DNA from: CAYQUC01 sp964514215
Lineage (GTDB): Bacteria; Pseudomonadota; Gammaproteobacteria; UBA6429; Thiohalophilaceae
DNA length: 40,613 nt
Reading direction: 5' to 3'
Assembly: GCA_964514215.1 (NCBI GenBank)
Contig: CAZEPW010000032.1
Span: 1 to 40,613 of the forward strand
The notes under the pieces were generated by a model. The model was not told the DNA's origin. It saw nothing but the letters and a program-made list of their open reading frames with translations, and ran no database searches. Shown here one piece after another: positions 16,811-26,400 of this stretch. The stretch's first letter is position 1. Each line of letters starts with the position of its first letter. Both the position numbers and the translations under genes were made by a program.

Positions 16811-17728
16811 ATGAGCAAATCAATAGCCGATCAAATAACCCTAGCGCAACAAGCGGCCAACGGTGATGCTATTGCGCGCCAAGATGTAAATAGGCTTATC
16901 CATCCCATTATTCGCTATCAGACCGCGCGATTTTGTAAGCGATTTTGCTTTGAAAACCGCTATCGTTTTGCCTGCACGCTAGCAAATCCCATTGGCGCAT
17001 CTGCCGTCGATGCGTTACTGTGTGAATGGGGTAATGCCAGTTATGGTTGGATGTTAAACGACCTTAGCGGTAGTAAGCGCTTACTAAAGTATCAAGCTAA
17101 GTTTGATTCAAGTTTACATAATTACATTTATAGCATTGCAAATTCCCTGGCATTTTACGAACGTTGGAAAGATTGGCGCTTTGACGGCAATGTCCATGTG
17201 CCGACCTATATCCGACAATTACATGCCAATGCCGCCACGGTTTTCCATGGCTTGCGTACCCAAGATGCCATTGAATTAATTGCACAAAAGTTGATGTGCA
17301 GCGAGCTTGAAGTGCAGCAGCTAAGCCGAGAAATTATCAAAATACTAACCAAAAAGAAACGCTTACACCTGCTTAATCCACCGACCACCGTCTCGTTAAC
17401 CGAGCTTAATGCTGGGCACACTAATGAACTCACGACCGATGACGGCTATGGTGAAATGGATGTTGCCGTTTATGATGAAAGCCCCGAGCAACGTGACGAT
17501 AAAGCAAAGCTGCATACCGCATGGTCTAAACTAAGCCCGGTTGAACAATATGTTTTAGAGGCTTTAATTATAGAGCAACAAGACGCAGAAGACGTTTTAC
17601 ATGCACTGAGTCAGTTAAATATTACGATTAAGCAAGGTGTTACGGCACAGAAAACCAACCGCCAGCAATTGTATTACTTTCGACGAAAAACCATTGTAAA
17701 GTTAAATGAATTAATGAAAAACGGGTGA
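16811..17728 (+). CDS. Divergent sigma-70-family RNA polymerase sigma factor
   Basis: A 305-residue protein resembling sigma-70/ECF factors at both ends. The N-terminal region-2-like part is AQQAANGDAIARQDVNRLIH..IIRYQTARFCKRF. The C-terminal region-4-like helix-turn-helix is WSKLSPVEQYVLEALIIEQQ..LYYFRRKTIVKLNEL. The middle (residues ~60-220) is longer than in a normal ECF factor and poorly conserved. Directly downstream is a zinc-finger anti-sigma gene, the usual partner, which strengthens the call. The frame is open from 16769, overlapping the protease gene, but the ATG at 16811 starts a clean protein after that gene's stop. It might instead be a DNA-binding regulator that has lost promoter recognition. 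Confidence 0.62.
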   Translation: MSKSIADQITLAQQAANGDAIARQDVNRLIHPIIRYQTARFCKRFCFENRYRFACTLANPIGASAVDALLCEWGNASYGWMLNDLSGSKRLLKYQAKFDSSLHNYIYSIANSLAFYERWKDWRFDGNVHVPTYIRQLHANAATVFHGLRTQDAIELIAQKLMCSELEVQQLSREIIKILTKKKRLHLLNPPTTVSLTELNAGHTNELTTDDGYGEMDVAVYDESPEQRDDKAKLHTAWSKLSPVEQYVLEALIIEQQDAEDVLHALSQLNITIKQGVTAQKTNRQQLYYFRRKTIVKLNELMKNG

Positions 17729-17801
17729 TACAAGCAATAATCGGAGCTATCCGTGTGGCACAGGAATCAAAATAAATAGTATTTTTCAAATATCAAACCA
17801 T

Positions 17802-17821
17802 TTACTGTCTCATAACAGTAA
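17802..17821. promoter_or_regulatory. Small inverted repeat between sigma and anti-sigma genes
   Basis: TTACTGT (17802-17808) and ACAGTAA (17815-17821) form a perfect 7-bp inverted repeat around a 6-nt centre, 26 bp before the anti-sigma start codon. There is no T-run, so it is not an obvious terminator. It could be an operator or an RNA hairpin that sets the ratio of sigma to anti-sigma. Confidence 0.35.
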
Positions 17822-17846
17822 TTAGAGATTAAAAGCTGGATAAATT

Positions 17847-18782
17847 ATGAATGTTACCACAGAGAAACATCCTGAACTCGTTGCTATCATGGCGTTTATT
17901 GATGCTCCCGATGCCGAAAATGAAGCGCTAGAATTACACTTAGCGAGCTGCGCGGCATGTCGCCATAAAACCGCGGAATTAAGCCAACTTCAAAGCAACT
18001 TAAACTCTGCCGGCTTTATTCGCGAACATGTGACACAAGCGTTAAAAAATAAGCACCAAGCATCAGCAGTGTTCGATGAACAACAGCTTGAGTACTATTT
18101 AAATCACGACGCCGATAGCCACCAGCGAGAAGATTTCAACAAACAATTACAAAATGACCCCCAATCATTAAAAGCGGCACTGCATTTTGCCAGCCACCAA
18201 TCGGCAATGAATCGAGAGTTAACTGCCGGTGATTCAAAAAACAACAATCAAACCACTAAAGCACCGTCAAAAAAGACAACATTAAGCAGCATGATAAAAA
18301 AATATTTAACATTGCCAACACCGGTCTGGTTGATGATTCCCGCATCGGGGTTTGCCAGTGTGCTGGTATTCATTGCGCTCACCACACAGCTAACAACCAC
18401 TGAAAACAACATGACTATCGCGAGCTATCAAGATAATGCCGTGCTTGAATACCGCAATAAAACTGCACAACCGGGAATCGGTTTTTTTAGCAATGCCGGG
18501 AAAAAAATCGTTAACTTTGAGAACGTCATTATTTCAATGAGTGATAATTCTACTTTAAAACTCAGCTGGCCTAAAATAAATGCAGCATCATCCTATACCG
18601 TACGCTTGAATAAAATTACCGCAACCGGCAGTATGCCGCTGGCACAGAAAACCGTTAACACAAATACGATTAATTTTGACAATATAAAATTAGACAAACA
18701 ACGACGTTACCAATGGATTTTATCTGGAGCAACGTCAGACAATGAGCGCTTTTACGCTACCGGTGGCTTTGTTAGCCATTAA
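17847..18782 (+). CDS. Zinc-finger transmembrane anti-sigma factor
   Basis: A 311-residue single-pass membrane protein. The cytoplasmic N-terminus has the ZAS anti-sigma motif HxxxCxxC (His31, Cys35, Cys38 in LHLASCAACRHKT). One membrane helix lies at ~158-180 (PVWLMIPASGFASVLVFIAL). The outside domain, ~185-311, looks fibronectin-III-like (TLKLSWPKINAASSYTVRL, then RRYQWILSG). ZAS proteins hold a sigma factor at the membrane until a signal, often proteolysis, releases it. It follows the sigma gene and precedes the caspase-like gene by 20 nt. Confidence 0.8.
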   Translation: MNVTTEKHPELVAIMAFIDAPDAENEALELHLASCAACRHKTAELSQLQSNLNSAGFIREHVTQALKNKHQASAVFDEQQLEYYLNHDADSHQREDFNKQLQNDPQSLKAALHFASHQSAMNRELTAGDSKNNNQTTKAPSKKTTLSSMIKKYLTLPTPVWLMIPASGFASVLVFIALTTQLTTTENNMTIASYQDNAVLEYRNKTAQPGIGFFSNAGKKIVNFENVIISMSDNSTLKLSWPKINAASSYTVRLNKITATGSMPLAQKTVNTNTINFDNIKLDKQRRYQWILSGATSDNERFYATGGFVSH

Positions 18783-18802
18783 ACTAAATAAAGAGTTAAA
18801 TT

Positions 18803-19837
18803 ATGAACATCGTTACAAAATTAGTAATAACCCTAAGCACATTGGCATTCAGTTATTCTGTTTTGGCACAAAGCCGTGGAATCACTATTGAGTCGCAAGC
18901 AAACAACCAGCCAAGTGACATTTCAAATGGAATTTATCGAGCATTAATCATTGGAAATAATGAATACACTGACAAAGAGGGGAAATGGCCTTCACTAAAA
19001 ACCGCAGTGACCGATGCCCGCGAATTGCAAAAAATATTAAGCACTCATTATGGCTTTAGTGATATAAAATTACTCGAAAATGCCACTCGGCGTGATGTCT
19101 TAATCGAACTCGAGGCATTATCAAAACGCGTGCTGAGTAATGATCACGTGCTGGTGTATTATGCTGGCCATGGTTATATCGATGATGATAGCCAAAAAGG
19201 CTATTGGGTGCCAACCGATGCGATTGGTGTCGATCAAACAACTTTTTTACGCAATTCAACCATTCGCGATGAGATGACCGTGATTGCCTCGCGAGCCAAA
19301 CACAGCTTATTAATTTCGGATTCGTGTTTTAGTGGCACGTTATTACGCCGTGGTAATCGCGGTATTCAAAGTGAACTCCGGACTGAAAAATACTATCAAA
19401 AAGTATTAAACAAAAAAAGCGTACAAATCATGTCAGCCGGTGGTGTTGAATACGTTGATGACGATTACAGAGAATCGGGGCATTCACCTTTTAGTTATTT
19501 TTTATTAAGTGAATTAAAAAACAATGATCAATCATTATTAACCTTGAGTGAATTATCCAGCAATGTTTCAAAAGCCGTTGCCAATAATGTCGATCAAGTG
19601 CCCGAGAGTGGTGTATTGCAAGGCGCAGGAGACGAATTGGGGGAATTTGTATTTATTAAACTCGATGTCAAAGTGTCTGGTGTTGCCAAGGAAAAAGTGA
19701 AAGTTAAAGTGAATATTATTTCAGATGATAAAAAATCGATTACTCAAAAAACAAAAACAACACCCGACCTAAATAAAACTAAAACCAGTAAACAAAAAAA
19801 TTCCAAACACGAATTTAGGCCAATGCCAACGCTCTAG
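18803..19837 (+). CDS. Secreted caspase-like (C14) cysteine protease
   Basis: A 344-residue prokaryotic caspase homologue. The signal peptide (residues 1-22) ends SVLA. The p20-like fold runs from RALIIGNNEYTD through the catalytic dyad His123 (VYYAGHGYID) and Cys175 (LISDSCFSGTLL). The acidic residue before the Cys (SDSCFSG) is typical of the family. After ~residue 285 comes a Lys/Thr-rich tail of about 60 residues with no clear fold. The enzyme should act in the periplasm or outside the cell. Clan CD caspases of bacteria usually cut after Arg/Lys, but specificity is not readable here. It lies directly after the sigma/anti-sigma pair and before an outer-membrane barrel and a DUF4384 gene. 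Confidence 0.9.
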   Translation: MNIVTKLVITLSTLAFSYSVLAQSRGITIESQANNQPSDISNGIYRALIIGNNEYTDKEGKWPSLKTAVTDARELQKILSTHYGFSDIKLLENATRRDVLIELEALSKRVLSNDHVLVYYAGHGYIDDDSQKGYWVPTDAIGVDQTTFLRNSTIRDEMTVIASRAKHSLLISDSCFSGTLLRRGNRGIQSELRTEKYYQKVLNKKSVQIMSAGGVEYVDDDYRESGHSPFSYFLLSELKNNDQSLLTLSELSSNVSKAVANNVDQVPESGVLQGAGDELGEFVFIKLDVKVSGVAKEKVKVKVNIISDDKKSITQKTKTTPDLNKTKTSKQKNSKHEFRPMPTL

Positions 19838-19880
19838 TAACATCGTAACCCAGTACAGAATATAAAGGTATGTATTTAAA

Positions 19881-20606
19881 ATGAAAAACGATAACTCAAC
19901 TAATAAAATCACACTGTTTTTACTGCTGATGCTCAGCAGCATGACAGTGAGTGCTCAAGATGATATTAACATTAGTCTGGGCGTAAAATTATTATCAGCT
20001 AATTGGACGGGTAATAATAACAACTCCGCAACCGATTTTAAACGAACCGGAGGAGGGCAATTTGCGTGGAATATCGCCATTCAAAAACAACGCTATTATG
20101 CAGGCTTAAACCTACAAGGTGGCGCTTATAAATTTGAAAATAATGCCCCAGACCAAGTCAGCAATAATACTTCGACTGCCGTTAATAATGTAACCATCCA
20201 ACGTTCTGAAATTGATTTAATTGTGGGTTATTATTTCTGGGAAAATATCTCATTGTTTATTGATTTTAAAAGCACTCAAAATAAATATGATAATAATAAC
20301 TTCAAACAAAAATTTTCAGGCTTGGGTTTAGGCGTGTCGGGAAGTTGGTTGTTAAATGATAATTGGTCATTATACGGCACATTTGGCTTTATCGGTCGAG
20401 GTGATTTAAAAGCTGATGATAAAGTGAATGGTTATGCGAATAGTGCTGCTTTAGAATTCGGTGGGTTATATCGTTACCGTGACGCACATCGATTTACACT
20501 CGGTATAAAAAGCCAAGGACAAAAATACAATTATAATAATGGCAGCACTCAAACGCACAATTTTGGTGGTGTGTTTATCGGCTATAATTATTTGTTTAGT
20601 TTATAA
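19881..20606 (+). CDS. Outer-membrane beta-barrel protein
   Basis: A 241-residue exported protein with a signal peptide ending TVSAQ, followed by alternating amphipathic strands of 9-12 residues (ISLGVKLLSANW; YYAGLNLQGGAYKF; SEIDLIVGYYFW; WSLYGTFGFIGRGDL; HRFTLGIKSQGQKY). The last strand is GGVFIGYNYLFSL, with aromatic residues near the C-terminus as the Bam machinery prefers. This is about the size of an 8-stranded barrel (OmpA/OmpW class). AAAGG lies upstream of the ATG. It stands 43 nt after the caspase gene and 3 nt before the DUF4384 gene, so it probably belongs to the same transcript and may be a partner or target of the secreted proteases. Confidence 0.75.
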   Translation: MKNDNSTNKITLFLLLMLSSMTVSAQDDINISLGVKLLSANWTGNNNNSATDFKRTGGGQFAWNIAIQKQRYYAGLNLQGGAYKFENNAPDQVSNNTSTAVNNVTIQRSEIDLIVGYYFWENISLFIDFKSTQNKYDNNNFKQKFSGLGLGVSGSWLLNDNWSLYGTFGFIGRGDLKADDKVNGYANSAALEFGGLYRYRDAHRFTLGIKSQGQKYNYNNGSTQTHNFGGVFIGYNYLFSL

Positions 20607-20609
20607 TAA

Positions 20610-21167
20610 ATGATGCAGATCAATTTCATTTTCAAGTACCGTAGTATAGTTATAGCGTCAATAATGACTTTAAGTATTTTAGTATTGAATGTAAATAGTG
20701 TTTTTGCTCAAGAAATAAAATCAAAAACACTTAAAGAAAAAATAAATATTGAAATTACGTCACACTTAGGAGATAAACAATTATTTGTTAAAGGCGATGA
20801 CATTAAGTTTCTCATTAATTTAGATACCGATGCGTATATTACCGTCATTTACCAAACGGCTGATCAACAATTGATTCAATTAATACCCAATAAAAAACAA
20901 GCTTCTGTACTTTATAAAGCCGGTTTTTTTATTAAGGTGCCAAATGCTAATGCACCTTATCGGTTTACCATTCAGAAACCTTACGGTAAAGAAAAAGTAT
21001 GGGTATTGGCTTCTGATCGAGAAATTAAAATGCTATCAGGAAAAAGCTTGGTTAATGGTTTACGGCAAATAAACATCGATATTGCTATGCTAAAAAAAAT
21101 AATATCCGATGATGCTAAAAAATATTTTGGCATCGCCAGTTTTACGTTGAATACGTCAATCAAATGA
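20610..21167 (+). CDS. Secreted DUF4384-domain protein
   Basis: A 185-residue protein with a signal peptide (ending SVFAQ) and a DUF4384-like domain: FVKGDDIKFLINLDTDAYIT, then VIYQTADQQLIQLIPN and the closing EKVWVLASDREI. DUF4384 often occurs fused to or next to bacterial caspase-like proteases, so its presence as a separate gene here fits the cluster. The molecular role is unknown, and a substrate- or peptide-binding beta domain is a guess. Its 3' end overlaps that of the convergent lipoprotein gene by 12 nt. Confidence 0.78.
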   Translation: MMQINFIFKYRSIVIASIMTLSILVLNVNSVFAQEIKSKTLKEKINIEITSHLGDKQLFVKGDDIKFLINLDTDAYITVIYQTADQQLIQLIPNKKQASVLYKAGFFIKVPNANAPYRFTIQKPYGKEKVWVLASDREIKMLSGKSLVNGLRQINIDIAMLKKIISDDAKKYFGIASFTLNTSIK

Positions 21168-21626
21168 TTTTGAATAATAACGCCAACCTTGCTCTGTTTT
21201 TAAAAATTTCAAGGTTACTTTTTCTGGAAAGACGTCGCCTTTTTTAAAGTTACCATATTGCTGGGCTAAGCCTGCTTTTAATAGACCCGATTGACTTGCT
21301 AGTGCATATAATCCCTTGCTTAGTTCATCAAGCAAGTCATTACTTTTTTGTGCCTTAACATCCTGATCTAACATTGCTATTGCATCGTCGATATCAACTA
21401 AGCATAAACGGTCGTATTGCATTTCAGCGTGATAGAAACCATCAAGCATGTAACCATTGATTTTTTTAATGTTACGAATCATAAAAATACTTTTATATTC
21501 GTCATTAACAACCGCTTGCTGAATAGCATCTTGAAATTGCAATGCACGTGGTGTGTCGCTACAGGCTACTAAAAGCGCGCTGAAAACACATAAAACGAGA
21601 TAAACTAATAAACGATTCATTGTCAT
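21156..21626 (-). CDS. Small lipoprotein, function unknown
   Basis: A 156-residue predicted lipoprotein with lipobox LLVAC (Cys22), then an alpha/beta domain (FQDAIQQAVVNDEYKSIFMI, LCLVDIDDAIAMLDQ) ending KFLKTEQGWRYYSKSFD. The ending resembles small DUF4878/SnoaL-like proteins that close on WRY, but I do not claim that family. It is convergent with the protease/sigma cluster, with 12 nt of 3' overlap, so each could interfere with expression of the other. It is divergent from the DUF4188 gene. Confidence 0.65.
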   Translation of the reverse strand: MTMNRLLVYLVLCVFSALLVACSDTPRALQFQDAIQQAVVNDEYKSIFMIRNIKKINGYMLDGFYHAEMQYDRLCLVDIDDAIAMLDQDVKAQKSNDLLDELSKGLYALASQSGLLKAGLAQQYGNFKKGDVFPEKVTLKFLKTEQGWRYYSKSFD

Positions 21627-21735
21627 TTTTTTAATCTTTTTTAAACTATGGCTAGCGAAAACGCAGTAAAAAAGGGTATTCTGAGTGCTATATTACCAGA
21701 TTACATGTAAACACGCATAAAATTACGATATAACG

Positions 21736-22224
21736 ATGAAAAATTTAAACACCATTATTTCAAAACGAATGACAGTAGCGCTAACTGAACCAAAAGTAGT
21801 CTTTTTGATTGGGTTACGTATTAATACGCTATGGAAGATACATCACTGGTGGCCACTCATTCGAATTATGCCAAAACTGTTGCGCGAATTACGCCAACAA
21901 AAAGTAACAGGATTCATCACCGGTAATCTCTGGTATGGCCGAAATATATTGATGGTGCAATATTGGGATGATTTTAAATCATTAGAAGAATACGCCCGTA
22001 ACCGAACCAACTTACACATGCCTATTTGGACTTATTTTAATTTAAAAATACTATCAAGCGCAGCCGTAGGAATTTGGCACGAAACCTATCAAGTCGAACC
22101 CGGAAAATTTGAAGCAATATACACCAATATGCCGCGCTTTGGCTTAGCGCTAGCGGGCAGCGATACTGAAATCGATAATGACGGTGACAACTCCAGTGCA
22201 AGTAAACGCATGAACACGAAATAA
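21736..22224 (+). CDS. DUF4188 family protein
   Basis: A 162-residue protein with DUF4188 features: VVFLIGLRINTLWKIHHWWP, then MPKLLRELRQQKVTGF, LMVQYWDDFKSLEEYA and a C-terminal VGIWHETYQVEPGKFEAIYTN. The family has a dimeric alpha/beta-barrel (ABM-like) fold related to phenylacetaldoxime dehydratase and monooxygenases; its function is mostly untested. The His/Trp motif GIWHETY is the best-conserved part. The last ~20 residues are acidic and variable. No ribosome binding site is clear before the chosen ATG, and a later ATG at 21769 is possible. Confidence 0.8.
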   Translation: MKNLNTIISKRMTVALTEPKVVFLIGLRINTLWKIHHWWPLIRIMPKLLRELRQQKVTGFITGNLWYGRNILMVQYWDDFKSLEEYARNRTNLHMPIWTYFNLKILSSAAVGIWHETYQVEPGKFEAIYTNMPRFGLALAGSDTEIDNDGDNSSASKRMNTK

Positions 22225-22240
22225 AGCATTTGATAACACT

Positions 22241-23290
22241 TTATTTTTTAACGTCACTGATAAAAGGGATGGCCAATGGGTAACGAAATTCTTCGCCATT
22301 GCTGGCTTTAATGCTACCGATGATACTTAATATAAAATCGGCTAGTGCTAATAGAATTAAAAAGAAAAAACCAATAATAACAAATGCCAATAAAAAACTG
22401 ACAAAATAATATAACATCATCGATAAATGAAAATTAACGGCTGCGATACCATGACGATTAACAAAAGCATGCTCGTCTTTTTTAACTAACCACATAATCA
22501 ATGGCCCGAGTACACCACCCAATGGTACCATTAACCCAGAAAACGTCATTAAATGACATAACATGGCTGAGTTATTAATTGATGAATTGGTTTTTGTTGG
22601 ATCAGTTTCAGTATCATTCGATATAACTGCAGCACTTTGTTTACTATTTTGTGCATTGGTCTTTATTGCCTGATAGCGAATGAACAAAATCAAACCAATA
22701 ACGAATACAATCACACCCAACAATATAATTGCCACTCCGGTTAAAATTGTTGCGTTATGCCGAAACACATTATCGTAAACAATTAACCGAGCAGAATGTA
22801 ACGTGGCATGATAAACCGTATCGTTGCCGATAAACACCGCTAGCTTTATTTCACCAGGATTAGGAATGGCTATTTTATCTAAATCAATTTCAACGATAAC
22901 TTCGGCTTGTTGCGAATCAACATTATTTAAATCGTAAGACTTACTACCGTAGCGCCAATCCAACTTTCCGGTGTGTTGATATAGTTTTTTATCATTACGA
23001 TCGCGGATAATCAAGCTTATTGGAAATTGAAATTTTGCTTCATAGTCGGATGACTGGGGCAGCGTATTATGACTAATTTGATTGCTGCTAAAGTGAATTT
23101 TTAATGCCGGTAAAACTAAATGAGTGGTATCAACCTTTATAATATCGATGACATCATTTTTATTAATGGCTATCGATTCGTTTAATACTTCATTGGTATT
23201 CATGGCATTATTAATGGCAATGCCAAAGGGCACGCAACCACCGAGCATGATGACTATCCCAAACAATAACACTAAAATATAATTTTTCAT
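22241..23290 (-). CDS. Lipoprotein-type N-terminal domain fused to a DUF4870 membrane domain
   Basis: A 349-residue protein in two parts. Residues 1-175 have a lipoprotein-like signal (MLGGC, Cys19) and a beta-rich outside domain (AKFQFPISLIIRDRND; AEVIVEIDLDKIAIPNPGEIKLAVFI). A membrane helix (~185-207), a polar linker and then a DUF4870 domain follow (~240-345: MLCHLMTFSGLMVPLGGVLG, HAFVNRHGIAAVNFHLS, then two further hydrophobic helices). DUF4870 proteins are small multi-pass membrane proteins of unknown role. Attachment to a periplasmic domain is unusual in my experience. The stop lies 16 nt from the DUF4188 stop (convergent). Confidence 0.7.
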   Translation of the reverse strand: MKNYILVLLFGIVIMLGGCVPFGIAINNAMNTNEVLNESIAINKNDVIDIIKVDTTHLVLPALKIHFSSNQISHNTLPQSSDYEAKFQFPISLIIRDRNDKKLYQHTGKLDWRYGSKSYDLNNVDSQQAEVIVEIDLDKIAIPNPGEIKLAVFIGNDTVYHATLHSARLIVYDNVFRHNATILTGVAIILLGVIVFVIGLILFIRYQAIKTNAQNSKQSAAVISNDTETDPTKTNSSINNSAMLCHLMTFSGLMVPLGGVLGPLIMWLVKKDEHAFVNRHGIAAVNFHLSMMLYYFVSFLLAFVIIGFFFLILLALADFILSIIGSIKASNGEEFRYPLAIPFISDVKK

Positions 23291-23402
23291 TTATTTTGTA
23301 CTTCTTCACACAACTAATTCATGCCATCATTCAGTTTTAGGCTTATTTTCAGTATTATAATATAGTGCATGGTAAAAATATTCACTACTAATTATGAATA
23401 GA

Positions 23403-26400
23403 TTACTCAAATAATTCTTTCCAATAAATTATTCGATCGTCACCGCGATAGCTGCCAAAAGTGGCACGTGCGGTACTGGGATTATTATCATGTGTGCCAT
23501 TATTGTCCCAGTCGAATTGCAAATAGCCTAAGCCTAATAAATTAATATCGATATCAATATAACCGGGCACGGTTGGCGCGCTAAAAATTAAATTTGGATT
23601 GCCTGCTGCTACCGGGTTATTAGTAATAACACCGGTGCTAGTGCTGCTGCCAATTGCAATTGTTAGGGTGCCAGCGGCAGGGTTTGCACTGTTGTTTGAT
23701 AAATCCAGCAACGTATTCGTCAGAGGCGTGCAGTTATCATTGCTATTAATTGCAAAACCAGTTTGCGCGTTAACAAAATATTCGGTATACCACGGCACGT
23801 TTAAGTCTAAAAATTCAGAACCAAAAATTGGGCTGATATTAACGCGCCCAAACATGACACTAGCACTGGTGAGTTGTTGGTGGGTATTGCTGCCGGTTTG
23901 TGCCGGATCACTATTTAAAGCTGAATTTTGCAATGTGACATTATCACTATCAATTGGATTACTGCTTATTCGTAAATCGTTAAATGGACCATCGCTGTTT
24001 GCGATACGTTGCAGTTGCATTGTTGCGTTTACGATAGCAACACCATTGGTAAAGCTGCCGGTAAATGCCGTTTGATTTAATCGGCTGCTTAAAGTGCTGG
24101 CACTACCGCTTGGATCATTAATGGCCGCAAAATTTAATGTGCCGGTCGATAATAAATTATCATAATTATAACCACTACCGGTTTCATAATTACTGGTGAG
24201 GTTATTGTCGGCATTACGTGCTTCGAGGGTAAAGCGAATAGTAAAATTTTCATCCATGTAACTATACGCATCGGCACAACCGGCGATATCACTGCGCTGC
24301 GTTAAAACCGATGTGCCGTTAATCGTAAAATGATTTGGGTAAAAACGGCCAATGGCATTGGATTGTCCACTAACGTTATTGCTACCAAGATAGTTGCTGG
24401 TATCGGCGCTGAGTTCGATCACCCCAACTTCGGAATAGCGTAAATTACTGCTGCTGGTGTTGCCGTTGCTTGCCGTTAACGACGTGCTACCGGATAAGCT
24501 ACCGGCTAAGCCACCACTGGCAATACTCGGATGAAAGTGATTGCGCGTTAGTGTGATTGTGGCTTTGCTGGCTTCATTGCCAAAATTGATGGTGGTGTTA
24601 TTATCGGCTAAATTGGCGTTGTTAGTCGGATCGCTATCGCCATAACCATCGGGTATGCCGTCATTATTGGCATCGTCAGCGCTGCTCCATTGTTTGGCTC
24701 TGATGTTGGCGCTAAAACTATCCCCGACACTGACACCGCTGCGAATAAAAGCACTGCCGGTATGATCCACGGCTTGTGGATTGCCGGGAATGGCGACATC
24801 AAAACCAAACGGTTTAACCACAAACGGTGGCAAGCCACCAATCAGTTCATCACCACTGGCGCTCGGTGGTGATCCTATATTGCTATCGTCTTTGGCTAAA
24901 ATTTGAATTTGACCAGCATCGGGATAGTTTGCAGTAACCGTGGCAACACCGAGATTAAATGCAATGGTTTGGTTGGTCGCGGCCGCTTCGCTGGTTGCGA
25001 TGTTGCTGGCATCGATAGTCACTTGTGGTGTGCCGTTGATGGCACCGGCATTGGGATCACGATAACTTGACCAAAATTTTATATTTTGATTGCCTGTGTA
25101 AGTTTCAATGGTGCCGCACAATGGACTGGCCGGTGTTTGTCCGGCTGCGGTTAAGGTTATCGAAAAAGGTTTATTTGAAATTTGCGTGGTAACTGGATTA
25201 GGCGTTATAACAAAACCAAAAGGGCGAAACACAATATCACCTTCGCTATCGTCATCACGCAAAGTCGTATTTAAACTGTCGTAAACATCGATATTAAATA
25301 ATGCCGTGCCTTCCTGATATTCAAGATTAACCACCACCGACCCATTGTCTGCTAACACAAAGGTGTAACTGGCCAAGCCATCATTCGCTGTTGCATCGAG
25401 CAGCGTGCCCGATCCGGTTGTTGCGACCCAACTGCCTTTGCCGGTTTGTGTATCAAGCACGATGGTGCCGGTATAATTGGTAATCGCGGCACCACCGCTA
25501 TCAACGACATTAATGGTGATGGCTTCATCCAAGCAGTGGATGCCATTATTATCGTGCACAATTTTATAACTGGTGACAACCACCGAGCAGGGATGACGCA
25601 GGTTTTTAACGTCGTTTATTTCTGTGCCAGTAAGCGCTTGGTTATAGATTCTAAACTCATCAATATTACCATCAAAGCGCCAACGTGGATTAGCTTCTCC
25701 CGACGCATTAGTTTCACCACCAATACTGGCACGGCCAGTATCACTACCCCACGTTCCGGTGTAGGCACTGGCATCTTGTGCCACCAGATTCGCATCGACA
25801 TAAATGCTGCGAATTTTACTCGTGGCATCATGCACCGCAGCAACAAAGTGCCATTGATTGCTATTAATTACCGCATTGCTGGTATCCAATATTACCGGGT
25901 TGATGGCGCGCGAAAAAAATCGTAGCTTACCATTGCCACCATCACCTAAACTAAAAGCAAAACCACCATTATTACTTTCATCATCAGCAAAAATTCGTTG
26001 GTCGTTATTAATTTGTCGGGCATAAATCCATGCGGTAATCGTAAAACTGGTGTTTAAATTGGGAAACGTTGCGGGTAATAACACATGATCGTTATTACCA
26101 TCGAGCTCACTGTAGCGACAGGTTCCGGGTGAACCGCTGAGTGCCGGATTATTACCAAGCGTATTGGCACCGTTAACCGCCAAAGCATGATAAGCATTGG
26201 GGCTGCTGTCAATAATATCGGCGCTCACGCCATCCCACAAGACTTCATCCATTTTATAATAACTCAAAGGCGTTGGCTGAATAAAAGCATCAAAGGCTTC
26301 TGAAAAAATCATCAAGCTGGCGCGCTCCGTGGTGTGACTGCGATCGGGATCATTATCAGTATCTTCATCCACCACCAAGCCAATGGCACTTGATGTTAAT

